38,138 nucleotides of DNA from an uncultured Opitutales bacterium (GCA_900545715.1 URAJ01000022.1:1-38138), one strand, 5' to 3'; shown: positions 27,345-35,962, counted from the first letter of the stretch. Numbers and translations: made by a program. Notes: generated by a model from the letters alone, not told the origin.

Positions 27345-28235
27345 TTATTTTTCGTCGCCAAAAAAATCGTAAAAATTGTACCACTGGTACGGATATTTTC
27401 TCAAAACTCCTTCGAGGTTGGAAAAGTATTGCGAAGCACCCGCGCTTGCCGCCTCGTCCGCCGTCGAGCAGCCTGAAAGGTCTATGTCTTTGCAGAACAT
27501 GCGGTACTTAAACATAGATTCCCTCATGCAAAATATCTGGAGCACCCGCGCCCCCGCGCGCCACGCGCAAATGTACGGCGCCCCAGGAGCCTCGATTCGC
27601 GAGCCGAGAAAATCGGCGCCCGCGCTCCTTCCGCCAGCATTTCTATCTGCATGCATTGCGGCAATTCCGCCCCCGCGCAATATTCCGTATATCGCAACCG
27701 CCGACATCGAATCCGAACTGTCCAAGACAACTTTCGGCTTTTCTCTCCTGCGCGATGACTCTACAAGCTTGCGGATTTCAAGCCTCTCGCGGTCGGCGCC
27801 CAAAATTGCGGCCTCCGGGAAATTCTCCGCAAGTTTTCCCGCGGCAATAGCCCAGCCCCCGGTGTGCGAAGCAAGCACGAGCGTCCCGCGGCCTTCCTTC
27901 GCGGATTCCCTTATTATACTTTCGGCGCAATCGCGCACTTTAATGCTTCCGCAGCCTGAAAAATAGGCGGTTCTATCGAGAATTGAAACGCCGAACGAGA
28001 AAACCGACTTATACGCGCGCAAAGAAATTGTCGGCACCCGGCAGCCAAAAATTCTCGAAAGATACGCGCAAATCGGCGCCACCGCGCGCCTCCTAAAAAG
28101 AATAAAAAACGCAGCGACAAACACAAGCAGCCCGTACGCCGGAACGAGCCCTATTTTCAGGAGGGATATAAACGCGAGAGTCCCCCAATATCCGCCGTAG
28201 GACTTTCCGCTCCAAGCCACTTTTTTATTTGCCAT
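27345..28235 (-). CDS. LpxL/HtrB-family lipid acyltransferase
   Basis: A 296-residue inner-membrane protein starting at ATG 28235, eleven bases inside the end of the exporter gene. One strong hydrophobic helix spans about residues 18-48. The family core includes LVLASHTGGWAIA (His124) and an AAMHADRNAGG segment matching the later LpxL region with its conserved Asp-Arg. Members transfer an acyl chain from an ACP to a lipid; in aryl-polyene clusters such enzymes are thought to attach the polyene to a lipid anchor. The acidic residue usually five positions after the His is Ala129 here, so the catalytic set may be altered or the alignment shifted. Confidence 0.82.
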   Translation of the reverse strand: MANKKVAWSGKSYGGYWGTLAFISLLKIGLVPAYGLLVFVAAFFILFRRRAVAPICAYLSRIFGCRVPTISLRAYKSVFSFGVSILDRTAYFSGCGSIKVRDCAESIIRESAKEGRGTLVLASHTGGWAIAAGKLAENFPEAAILGADRERLEIRKLVESSRRREKPKVVLDSSDSMSAVAIYGILRGGGIAAMHADRNAGGRSAGADFLGSRIEAPGAPYICAWRAGARVLQIFCMRESMFKYRMFCKDIDLSGCSTADEAASAGASQYFSNLEGVLRKYPYQWYNFYDFFGDEK

Positions 28236-30615
28236 CGAATTCCCCTCCAAGAATTTTTGCGAAGGCAGGCGCCGCCAATACCGACGCGCACAATATCGAA
28301 AATATGGAAATCCCTGCCGCCGCCCCAAGCCCGCTTATGACAGGATGCCGCGCAAACGCAAGCGCGCCGAAAGCCGCCGTAGTTGTAAGCGCCGAAAGCA
28401 GTACGGGGCCCGCCGCCGACACCCCTTTTTTCTCCCTTACTGCCGCCCACATAATCATAACCGCATAGTCTTGGGCGAGGCATACCGAGAATATCACAAA
28501 AATAAAGTTTGTAAGCGTTATCGGCACGCCGCACAGGCGCATCAGCGCAAAGCACCACACAAGCCCCGCGCAGACGCACGCCATTGCGCATGCCGCCATT
28601 GCCGCCGACCTGAGGGAAACAGCCAAAAATATTCCGACCACAGCCAATGCGCACAGCGCGCACTTCAAGAAAATTCCGCGCGTTTTGTTGGAAATATGCT
28701 CGCCCAAATACTCCATATCCAAAATAAAGGCATTCCCGTCTGCCGCCTCGACTATCCGCGCGAGTTCCGCCTTTGACGCACCGTCATTCAAATACACGGG
28801 CGCACATACGGCCGCGACACCGCCGCCTTTAAAAATTCTCTTTGAGAAAATTTTCGACAGCTCCCCGCTATCTTCTATTCCCACAGATTGCGCCCGCGCC
28901 GATGCTATAAAATCCAATGCAGGCTTAAAAATTTTGAATGATACCCCGTTTTTTGCGCATTCGGCCGAGAGACTGTCAGAAAAACTTTTTAGCCTCTCGG
29001 CAGTCCAAAATTCCTCCCACGCGCCTATGTTGCGGCAACTATCGGAGCGCGGAACGAGAAGCCCCGAAAGCATTGCCGGCGATACCTTCGGATACGACAG
29101 CGCCGCCGATTCCGCCGATTTTAGCGAGGCGAGCGCCGACTCCAAATTGTCGCCGTACGCCACTATCTGGGGAGATGAAATCATATTGCCCCACAGCCTT
29201 CGGATATTAGAATCAGCCGCTTCGCTCTCAGGCAAAAGTGCATTCATAGAAGAAATTTTGCCGTCAAAGCGCACATTTAAAGCAAGCGGCGCCGCAGCCG
29301 CGGAAATCGCAAAAACCAAAATTAAAAAAGCGCGCGGACTGCTGAATTGCGGCCTTAGAATCCGCTTTGACACCCTTTCGAGTAGCGCAGCCCTCCCGCT
29401 TCCTCCGCCTGCCGAAACCGCAAAGGCGGGTAGCGCGCATAGAGAAAACACGGCGGAAGCCAAAACACCCACAAACCCGAATGCTCCCAGCTGCACCATT
29501 CCGCCCCCGAGACACCCGACAATGACAAATGCCATTAAAGTAGTTGAGCATATCACCAATATTGGCGCGGCGAGCTTTCCAGCAACTCCCGCCGCAAAGC
29601 GGATGTCAAACCTGCCCTTTAAATCGAGCGGGCAAAGCACATGCACTGCGTAGTCTATTCCGACCCCGAGCGCGATAGACGCAAACGCCACCGAAATTGT
29701 CGAAATTTTGCCGAAAACCGCACCCGCAAAGCAAAACGCCGCCGCGCTCCCGAGAAGCGACGGCATAACGGCAAGAGGCGCAAACAATTTGTTTCTAAAA
29801 GCGACAAAGCACAGCGCAAGCATCAATACGCAGGTTGCAGCCATGCATGCGTACGAATCCGAGCGCGCGATTTTTGCGTTGTCGGCGGATATTCTATAAG
29901 AGCCGGTCCAGTCTATTTTAACGCCGCTTTCTAAGGCTCTCGAGCACGCTCTGTCGATTGATTCGCACACTTTTGCCGAGGCTGTTGAATCGCGCCCATT
30001 GGCGTCGGAGCGCGCGATGAGCAGAAAATTTTTGCCGTCCGTGTCTGATATCAAAGAGCCGTCGAATTTGTATTCAGCCCCTCCGCCGGACAGCTTTTTT
30101 AGCTTTTCGAGAACGAGCGGTATAGTTCCCGCCGGATCCGAAACAAAAGCCGATTTGAATACGGGCGCCTCGAAGCCCGACATTCTTCGCATATAGTATG
30201 AGAAGCGCTTTTTTATAGAATCAGGCGATATTGAACGCTCCAATTCCGATATATTGCAAATTTGCGGATAGACCTTCGGGATTTCCGCGGCGGCGCGGGA
30301 AGGATCCGGGAATGAGTCGAATTTGAATCCCTCCTTTTCCAGCTCATCGCGCAGTTTTAATGCGCACGCGCGAGCGGCGCCCTCTGGCCCACCCGAAACG
30401 TTAAAATAGACGGAGTTAGAAACGCCGAACCAGTCGGCGGCCATGCGCGCGTTTTCGAGCTGGGAATCCCAAAACGGGATAAGGTCGTACACGTCGGTTT
30501 TAAACGGCGCGTGTTTTGCGACAATTACCGCAGCCGCACAGAGAACGGCGGCGGCTACCGAAAAAAGAAGCCTGTGGAAATAAGTAAACTCCGCGATTTT
30601 CTTTACAAAATTCAT
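28225..30615 (-). CDS. MMPL/RND-type lipid exporter of the cluster
   Basis: A 796-residue inner-membrane protein with the MMPL layout: one helix (RLLFSVAAAVLCAAAVIVAK), a large periplasmic domain, a bundle of helices including SIALGVGIDYAVHVLCPL (a hydrophilic Asp-Tyr in the helix typical of this family), and a repeat of the arrangement in the second half (QDYAVMIMWAAVREKKGV). Homologs in aryl-polyene and flexirubin clusters are proposed to move the product out of the inner membrane. The start overlaps the glycosyltransferase gene by four bases (ATGA), and the end overlaps the acyltransferase gene. All three should be co-expressed. Confidence 0.92.
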   Translation of the reverse strand: MNFVKKIAEFTYFHRLLFSVAAAVLCAAAVIVAKHAPFKTDVYDLIPFWDSQLENARMAADWFGVSNSVYFNVSGGPEGAARACALKLRDELEKEGFKFDSFPDPSRAAAEIPKVYPQICNISELERSISPDSIKKRFSYYMRRMSGFEAPVFKSAFVSDPAGTIPLVLEKLKKLSGGGAEYKFDGSLISDTDGKNFLLIARSDANGRDSTASAKVCESIDRACSRALESGVKIDWTGSYRISADNAKIARSDSYACMAATCVLMLALCFVAFRNKLFAPLAVMPSLLGSAAAFCFAGAVFGKISTISVAFASIALGVGIDYAVHVLCPLDLKGRFDIRFAAGVAGKLAAPILVICSTTLMAFVIVGCLGGGMVQLGAFGFVGVLASAVFSLCALPAFAVSAGGGSGRAALLERVSKRILRPQFSSPRAFLILVFAISAAAAPLALNVRFDGKISSMNALLPESEAADSNIRRLWGNMISSPQIVAYGDNLESALASLKSAESAALSYPKVSPAMLSGLLVPRSDSCRNIGAWEEFWTAERLKSFSDSLSAECAKNGVSFKIFKPALDFIASARAQSVGIEDSGELSKIFSKRIFKGGGVAAVCAPVYLNDGASKAELARIVEAADGNAFILDMEYLGEHISNKTRGIFLKCALCALAVVGIFLAVSLRSAAMAACAMACVCAGLVWCFALMRLCGVPITLTNFIFVIFSVCLAQDYAVMIMWAAVREKKGVSAAGPVLLSALTTTAAFGALAFARHPVISGLGAAAGISIFSILCASVLAAPAFAKILGGEFDGK

Positions 30616-31364
30616 TTTTTTACGGAGATTTTTTTTAACGCTCCCTTTGGAAGAAATACAGCCAGAAAAGCCAATTTTGCGTTCATTATGGAGAATTTTA
30701 CCGTATCCTTAAAAGGTTTGTAATGCGACGCCCTCAAGCTCTCAGGCGTATAAATTACAGGAATCGGAAGCTCTATTATTCTAACGCCCGCCCACGCGGC
30801 GCGGACGAGCAGCTCGGCCTCGTAGGCGAATCCGCCCACCCCGGTTTTTAAGGCCGACACCTTTGCTATGGGATAGCACCTATACCCGCACTGTGTGTCG
30901 GATAAATCTACGGAAGTCTCGAAGTGAAACCAGAAATTGGAAAATTTATTCATGAACCTCCGCTTGGGCGGCACAGACGGGGACGAGAAATCGCGCACGC
31001 CCGTAATAATGCAATCGGGATATTTTTGCGCCATATCCGCAAACTTTGCGAACATTGAAGGAGGATGCTGCCCGTCGGCGTCGAGCGTAACGGCATGCGT
31101 AAACCCGCGCTCCGCAGCGGCGGAAAAGCCGGTCTTTAACGCCTCCGCCTTTCCCCTGTTTTGCTCCGAGCGCAAAACTTCGCATCTTTGACGCGAGTTC
31201 TTTATGGGAACATCGGAGCCGTCGTCTATTATGAGGGCAAAAACTTCATCAGGCAGGGCGCGGACAACGGCGTCGATAGTATCGGCATTGTTGTGCGACG
31301 GAATTATCGCGCAAATTTTTACGTTTGCCGCCCGCTCTCTTTGAACTTGAAATGAATCGCCCAT
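30612..31364 (-). CDS. Family 2 glycosyltransferase
   Basis: A 250-residue GT-A enzyme. The nucleotide-sugar binding start is CAIIPSHNNADTIDAVVRAL with IIDDGSD, and the DADGQH motif supplies the metal-binding Asp residues. The later part (GGFAYEAELLVRAAWAG, IELPIPVIYTPE) resembles dolichyl-phosphate mannose synthase-like enzymes. A hydrophobic segment occurs near the C-terminus. It probably adds a sugar to a lipid that carries the polyene. It is the first gene of the minus-strand half and diverges from the second ACP gene across 52 bases. Confidence 0.9.
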   Translation of the reverse strand: MGDSFQVQRERAANVKICAIIPSHNNADTIDAVVRALPDEVFALIIDDGSDVPIKNSRQRCEVLRSEQNRGKAEALKTGFSAAAERGFTHAVTLDADGQHPPSMFAKFADMAQKYPDCIITGVRDFSSPSVPPKRRFMNKFSNFWFHFETSVDLSDTQCGYRCYPIAKVSALKTGVGGFAYEAELLVRAAWAGVRIIELPIPVIYTPESLRASHYKPFKDTVKFSIMNAKLAFLAVFLPKGALKKISVKK

Positions 31365-31416
31365 ATGTTAAGAATTTTTATTACTTTTTTACAAAAACAA
31401 AATCATTGCAACACAA
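31365..31416. promoter_or_regulatory. Divergent promoter region of the cluster
   Basis: Only 52 AT-rich bases separate the start of the glycosyltransferase (minus) from the start of the second ACP (plus). Both halves of the cluster probably start transcription here with overlapping promoters. I cannot assign exact -10 and -35 boxes. Confidence 0.5.
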
Positions 31417-31698
31417 ATGCCCAATAATAAGGAAAAGCTGCAACGCAGAAAAGAAATATCGCTGCTGTTGAAGGAAAAATTAATAGAGGCGCTCGACATT
31501 CCATACGAACCGCGCGACATATCCGAAGACATAGCCCTGATAGGCTCCGGGCTCGGCCTGGACTCTCTCGACGTGCTTGAAATAGTATTATGCGTCGAAA
31601 ACAATTTTGGGGTCAAGGTCCCGGAAGGACAGACGCTCGCGCTGAGATCGCTAAACACACTCATAGACTTTATAATATCGGAACAAGATAAGAAATGA
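31417..31698 (+). CDS. Acyl carrier protein (second)
   Basis: A 93-residue acidic ACP with Ser50 in GLGLDSLDVLEI as the phosphopantetheine site. Relative to the first ACP it has a longer, basic N-terminus (KEKLQRRKEI), and its third helix (SLNTLIDFIISEQ) differs. Two dissimilar ACPs are usual in aryl-polyene pathways, where each may serve a different stage (start, elongation). It begins the plus-strand operon and ends with an ATGA overlap onto the GcvT-like gene. Confidence 0.94.
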   Translation: MPNNKEKLQRRKEISLLLKEKLIEALDIPYEPRDISEDIALIGSGLGLDSLDVLEIVLCVENNFGVKVPEGQTLALRSLNTLIDFIISEQDKK

Positions 31699-32768
31699 GA
31701 GAACTTGCCCTAAAAAAATTTTGGGAGGAGCGCGGCGCAAAATTCGGAGAACTCGGAGGGGCGCAATGCGTGGAGTCGTTTGCTGACGCGGAAAGCGAAT
31801 ACAAGGCGATACGCAATTCCGCCGGCCTTTGCGATTTCTCCTTCATGAGAATAGTGGAATTTCCGGAATCGGACGGCATCGACTACCTCGATACGGCGCT
31901 TGCCGCAAACATATTGAAGCTGCGCTACGGAAGAATAATAGACACATTCTTGTGCGACGAAAACGGCAAGATAACCGCCGAAGTGTTCGTTGCCAACATA
32001 GACGACAAGGTCTTTGCGTTCACCGAATCGCTAACAGACAGCGCGGAAATTTTGGGGGAAGGCGGAAATGCGAAAGACGCCACCAAAGATTACGCGATTT
32101 TCTCCGTTGACGGGCCAAAGGCGTGGGAAGTCGCGCGCGACATATTCGGCTCGGACATTTTCAACCTGCCGTACCTTGCAATAGAAAAATACGATTTTGA
32201 AGGCGATTGCGCATACCTAATGCGCAACGGCAAAACAGGGGAATTTGGATACAGTTTTGTAGTCCCCTCTGCAAAGGCCGAGGCGATGGCGCAAAAGCTC
32301 TGCCAAGCAGTTGAAAATGCGGGAGGAGCTCTTTGCGGAACAAAGGCGCACGCGGTCGCGCGCTTGGAAAGCGGATTTTTTAACATATACAAAGAAGGCG
32401 CATTGGTCGGCGACCCCATAGCGCTCGGTCTCCAATGGATGGCGGACTTCTCAAAGGACTCGTTTTCCGGTTCGGAAGCCGTATATAAAGTGCGCGAAGA
32501 AGAGGCGAAAGCAAAAATCACCGCTGTTGAGGGCTCGGGAGTCGAAAAAGGCGCCGCCCTGTACGACGGAGATAAAAAAATAGGGGAAGTCATCACCTCG
32601 ACAAAGTCTGTGTCCCTCGGAGACAATATAGGGCTTGCGCTAATGGATAGCGAATGCGCGTATCCATCGCTCGAGCTCTCAACAGCCCCCGGCGGCGAAG
32701 TCAATGCGAGGACTGTCACGAGACCCATGACAGTATCCGAAAGCCTGATAAAGGGAATGCAACAATAA
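31695..32768 (+). CDS. GcvT/YgfZ-like folate-fold protein, atypical
   Basis: A 357-residue protein of the aminomethyltransferase fold (glycine cleavage T protein, YgfZ, dimethylglycine oxidase C-terminal domain). The start region IRNSAGLCDFSFMRIVEF aligns with the T-protein pattern of Asn-Ala-Gly-Asp-Ser/Phe. Later family regions are IFSVDGPKAWEVARDIFG, ARLESGFFNIYKEG and DKKIGEVITSTKSVSLG. The T protein normally has an Asp-Asp-Leu around the folate-bound catalytic site; here it reads ITAEVFV, so the glycine-cleavage reaction is unlikely. Position between an ACP and a thioesterase suggests a one-carbon or folate-binding role in the cluster. Its exact chemistry is unknown to me. Confidence 0.82.
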   Translation: MRELALKKFWEERGAKFGELGGAQCVESFADAESEYKAIRNSAGLCDFSFMRIVEFPESDGIDYLDTALAANILKLRYGRIIDTFLCDENGKITAEVFVANIDDKVFAFTESLTDSAEILGEGGNAKDATKDYAIFSVDGPKAWEVARDIFGSDIFNLPYLAIEKYDFEGDCAYLMRNGKTGEFGYSFVVPSAKAEAMAQKLCQAVENAGGALCGTKAHAVARLESGFFNIYKEGALVGDPIALGLQWMADFSKDSFSGSEAVYKVREEEAKAKITAVEGSGVEKGAALYDGDKKIGEVITSTKSVSLGDNIGLALMDSECAYPSLELSTAPGGEVNARTVTRPMTVSESLIKGMQQ

Positions 32769-32772
32769 AAAT

Positions 32773-33195
32773 ATGGCCAGGAGAATAACGCGCAGAATGG
32801 CGATATCGCCGGAGTTCAGAGACATCGACCTCATGGGCGTAGTCCACAACTGCGTGTATTTCGAATGGTTTGAGCGCGGCAGACTTTCGATAATGAACGA
32901 AGCCTTGAATTTTGACGATGCAAAAAAACTAAATATAGCAGTTCCCGTCGTCAAAAATTCATGCGAATATCAAGTGCCTGTGAGACTCGGCGACAGCCTT
33001 GAATTATTGACGCGCCATAAAATAGAAGATCCGTTTTCGGGCAAGCTCGAATTTACGCACGAACTTAGAAATGCGCGGACGGGGGTCCTGCATGCTTACG
33101 GAGAGTGCGTATGTTGCGTGGCGGATATCCGCACTATGAAACTCGTGCGGAGCTTCACCCCGGAAATAGCCGAAAAATATTTGCAACTGAAATAG
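32773..33195 (+). CDS. Hot-dog acyl thioesterase (4HBT/YbgC-like)
   Basis: A 140-residue protein of the hot-dog fold. The active-site segment FRDIDLMGVVHNCVYFEWFERGR contains Asp17, which lines up with the catalytic Asp of 4-hydroxybenzoyl-CoA thioesterase. The length matches the family. It may release a finished chain or clear misprimed acyl groups from the ACPs; some members in such clusters instead act as dehydratases. It starts four bases after the GcvT-like gene and ends one base before the reductase gene. Confidence 0.92.
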   Translation: MARRITRRMAISPEFRDIDLMGVVHNCVYFEWFERGRLSIMNEALNFDDAKKLNIAVPVVKNSCEYQVPVRLGDSLELLTRHKIEDPFSGKLEFTHELRNARTGVLHAYGECVCCVADIRTMKLVRSFTPEIAEKYLQLK

Positions 33196-33196
33196 A

Positions 33197-33925
33197 ATGG
33201 GCGAAAAAGTAGCGATAGTAACGGGTGGCTCGCGCGGCATAGGCAAAGCGGTAGTCGAAAAATTTGCGGGCGCAGGTATAAAGGTGTATTTCACATACGC
33301 AAACTCTGAGGATTCCGCGGCAAAGCTTGCGGGGGAATGCGGCGCGACTGCAATACGCTGCCCCCAAAACGACTCCGAAAAAATAGCCGAAACAGTCGAT
33401 AAAATATACGCCGAAAACGGGGCGATAGACATTCTCGTAAACAACGCAGGCATTACGCGCGACAATTTTCTAATGCTAATGCCAAAACCGTCGTGGAGGG
33501 AAGTGATCGAGACAAACCTCAACGGAGCCTACGAATGGACAAAGTGCGTAGCAAAAAAAATGTACGCGCGCAAAAGCGGCTCAATAATATTCATATCGTC
33601 GGTATCAGGGCTTGTAGGCGTTGCGGGGCAGACAAACTACGCCGCAAGCAAGGGGGCAATATGCGCGTTTTCGCGGGCGTGCGCCGCCGAGCTCGGCGCA
33701 AAATCAATAAGGGTAAACACAATTTGCCCAGGATTTATAGATACGGACATGACCGCAAAAATCCCGAGGGACATTGCAAACAAGCAGCGCGAGCGGATTG
33801 TTTTAAAACGCTTTGGAAAACCTGAGGAAGTTGCAGAAGCCGCGTTTTTTCTTGCGTCGGACGGGGCGTCGTACATAACGGGCCAGACTCTCGTAGTCGA
33901 TGGGGGGCTCACAGGCTGCGTCTAA
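33197..33925 (+). CDS. 3-oxoacyl-ACP reductase, FabG-like
   Basis: A 242-residue short-chain dehydrogenase. The NADPH-binding loop TGGSRGIG is at residues 9-16, NNAG follows, and the catalytic set is the Ser in FISSVSG with YAASK. The C-terminal VDGGLTGCV is typical of FabG. It should reduce the 3-keto group formed by the ketosynthases before dehydration. It is the last gene of the plus-strand half; a hairpin lies about 100 bases downstream. Confidence 0.95.
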   Translation: MGEKVAIVTGGSRGIGKAVVEKFAGAGIKVYFTYANSEDSAAKLAGECGATAIRCPQNDSEKIAETVDKIYAENGAIDILVNNAGITRDNFLMLMPKPSWREVIETNLNGAYEWTKCVAKKMYARKSGSIIFISSVSGLVGVAGQTNYAASKGAICAFSRACAAELGAKSIRVNTICPGFIDTDMTAKIPRDIANKQRERIVLKRFGKPEEVAEAAFFLASDGASYITGQTLVVDGGLTGCV

Positions 33926-34024
33926 TATTTTTTACCTTAAAAATTTTATAATTTTTTTTAACGTATTTTTGCGGCGCGAGTTTGGTGATTTTTGTAATTT
34001 GACCAAACTTTGCCTACGAATAAA

Positions 34025-34056
34025 AAAAGGTTGCGCGCATTGCTGCGCGCCCTTTT
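34025..34056. terminator. Bidirectional terminator hairpin
   Basis: The stem GCGCGCA / TGCGCGC (34033-34039, 34044-34050) with a TTGC loop is extended by AAAAGG / CCTTTT, with a two-base bulge. The A and T runs on both sides allow use on both strands, between the convergent FabG-like gene and the small minus-strand gene. Confidence 0.8.
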
Positions 34057-34106
34057 CCTCCGCATATTGCCTGTCGGATAAAATATAAAATTCCACAGTT
34101 TTACGC

Positions 34107-34334
34107 TCAGACCCCTTTTTCAAAGAAATCCCTTATTTCCTCCCAAGTCTTTCTTATTTTCTTATCCTTGCCTTTAAAGCGCCCAATCCAGTAAACCGCC
34201 CCTCTGGAAACGAGCAAAGTTCCCATTTTTTTAGTGGAGTTATCGTCCCCGCAAAATACGGTAAACTCCATACCGGTCGCGCCTTTGCCAAGATACGCCT
34301 TTGTCGTTGTGAATTCTACTTTATGTTCAGACAT
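34107..34334 (-). CDS. Small hypothetical protein
   Basis: A 75-residue basic protein starting at ATG 34334. The first half suggests beta strands (HKVEFTTTKAYLG, MEFTVFCGDD, TLLVSRGAVYWIGRF) and ends with a helix (TWEEIRDFFEKG). It has no signal peptide or membrane segment. The sequence looks like a genuine small domain rather than chance coding, but I do not recognise it. It lies alone between the FabG-like gene and a repeat-containing gap, so it may not be part of the pathway. Confidence 0.6.
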   Translation of the reverse strand: MSEHKVEFTTTKAYLGKGATGMEFTVFCGDDNSTKKMGTLLVSRGAVYWIGRFKGKDKKIRKTWEEIRDFFEKGV

Positions 34335-34873
34335 AATTTCCTTTCATTTTTACAAATCGAAAAATAATATATAATATATTTATATGTCAATATTAAACAC
34401 TAAATGAATATAGGTTTTATTGTAATTTGATTATAATAATTTCATATAAATAATCTACTACATTTCCGAATATTTAAGTGATTCTTAAAAAAAGACAGAC
34501 ACTTTCGGAATTTTTTAGAAAAAATCCGCTAAAAAAAAATTTCCTCCGAAACTAAGAGACGGCAAAAGCTAACTAAAAAAAAATTGAAAGCAGGCCGAAA
34601 GAGCAAGGAAGCGCCCTTTTTCACTCCTGAGAACGTCGCCGACATTCTCCCGAAGCTAACGGACGTGTTAACATTATTGATTGCATTAACCCTTCCGAAA
34701 GAATCAATCCTGCCGCCTCGTTTAACCTAACTGGGAACGTCAGTACATTCTCCCGATTTTACGGCTGCGTTAAACCCTCCGAAAGAGATTCCCCTCAAGC
34801 CTCGTTTATCATTGGCAATACTATCGGCGACGTCTCAAGAATTTTGCCGGTGGCGCTAACTCCAAAAGAAAAG
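34335..34873. other. Gene-free region with degenerate repeats, 539 bp
   Basis: The first part (to about 34560) is very AT-rich and can hold the promoter of the small gene on the minus strand. The second part, about 34629-34890, holds degenerate direct repeats. I see no complete gene in it. Confidence 0.5.
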
Positions 34874-34890
34874 CTAAACCCCGCCTACCC
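34629..34890. repeat. Degenerate direct repeats of about 75-100 bases
   Basis: Two clear units, about 34629-34727 and 34733-34808, share GAACGTC..., ACATTCTCCCGA, GTTAA, ACCCT-CCGAAAGA and GCCTCGTTTA in the same order. The first has a short insert in the middle. A third, weaker copy begins near 34813 and runs into the end of the flavoprotein gene. On the plus strand one frame gives repeating PSER-P-ASF peptide words without a start codon, so this could be the remnant of a repeat-encoding gene or an RNA element. Confidence 0.55.
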
Positions 34891-35962
34891 TTCTATCCTC
34901 GCCAAGGCTAAAAATTCTTTTCATCGAGGCAAATAGAGACATATTTCCCGTCACCTTCATTCGGCCGGAACGCATGAGAGCTGAAACATTCCGGCGCGCA
35001 GACATAACATCGGCCCAATCTCCTGAAGCGACAGTTATAGTGACGTCTGCCGGATTGTCGCGCGCATTGTCCAAGAACGCGCATTCGCCGCCGCGCACGC
35101 TTAAAAGCATTGACCAGTTTTTATCCGGGAAAACAAATTTGAAGTCCGCCTTTTCAGGTGCCATCTTAGGATTTAACATTCCGCACATCTCATGCAAAAG
35201 AATCCGCGGGTCGGAAACCATTGAAAAACTTTCAAATGGAGTTCCATTGCGCCGCAATCGCCAAAAGACCTGCGCATTTTTTGCGAACGACTCCCTTCCG
35301 CGGCTAAGCGACATGCACATGGTGTCAATGCGCTCCCACGGAATGCGCCCCGTTTTTGCGAAGCACTCGCCCGCCGACTCAAATGCGGACAAGACTTTGC
35401 GAACCCTCACGCTGCCGAGCTCACGCATGGCGAAATATGCAGACTCTCCCCTCGTTATGTCTGCTACGTATTCAAAGCCCATTGCGTCTGCTATCATCTT
35501 GTACGTGTGCGACAACGCCTCAAATACATCGTCGTGCCTTCCCGAGCCTACACTTATAGATACGAACTTTTTGTCTTTCTTTTTAAATCCCGTCTCGTTA
35601 AGCATCTTGCCGTTTTCCGAATCGAAGCGGTACCCGCGCACAAACGGGAAACACCTGTCAAAAAAGCGCTTCATCTGCGCGCTCATAGAGTAAAAATATA
35701 CAGGCGATAGACAGACGAGAGCGTCGGCGGAATCGAGAAATTCGATAGCCTCTGCCATATCGTCGTCAATCACGCACTTTCCGCACCTGTCAAAACCCGC
35801 GCTGCATGCGAAACAGCCGCGGCAATCGCCTATGTTTTTTTCGCTCAGGCGGAAATCGAGTATCTCTGCCCCGCCCTTTTTTAACCCGCGCAAGAAAAGG
35901 TTCCCGACGATTTCAGTCCCCCCGTTGTCGCGGGGATTTCCTCTGACATACAATATCTTCAC
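34874..35962 (-). CDS. Fe-S flavoprotein fused to SCP2-like lipid-binding domain
   Basis: A 362-residue protein. The start is GTG 35962, which overlaps the dehydratase stop as GTGA. Residues 1-180 are a flavodoxin-fold NADPH-dependent FMN reductase with a cysteine cluster at 47, 50, 53, 60 and 63, as in iron-sulfur flavoproteins, and the SPVYFYSMSAQMKRFFDR motif. The last 110 residues (LLSVRGGECAFLDN, VTITVASGDWADVM, GRMKVTGNMSLFASM) match the SCP2 sterol/lipid carrier fold. Binding a lipid next to an FMN/Fe-S centre suggests redox chemistry on a polyene or aryl lipid, an inference. The middle (180-250) resembles no family I can name. Confidence 0.82.
   Translation of the reverse strand: MKILYVRGNPRDNGGTEIVGNLFLRGLKKGGAEILDFRLSEKNIGDCRGCFACSAGFDRCGKCVIDDDMAEAIEFLDSADALVCLSPVYFYSMSAQMKRFFDRCFPFVRGYRFDSENGKMLNETGFKKKDKKFVSISVGSGRHDDVFEALSHTYKMIADAMGFEYVADITRGESAYFAMRELGSVRVRKVLSAFESAGECFAKTGRIPWERIDTMCMSLSRGRESFAKNAQVFWRLRRNGTPFESFSMVSDPRILLHEMCGMLNPKMAPEKADFKFVFPDKNWSMLLSVRGGECAFLDNARDNPADVTITVASGDWADVMSARRNVSALMRSGRMKVTGNMSLFASMKRIFSLGEDRRVGGV

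Noticed and set aside
34631..34936. Open plus-strand frame of about 100 codons through the repeats at 34629-34890
   Set aside because: There is no usable start, the frame ends antisense to the flavoprotein gene, and the repeat units shift between frames.
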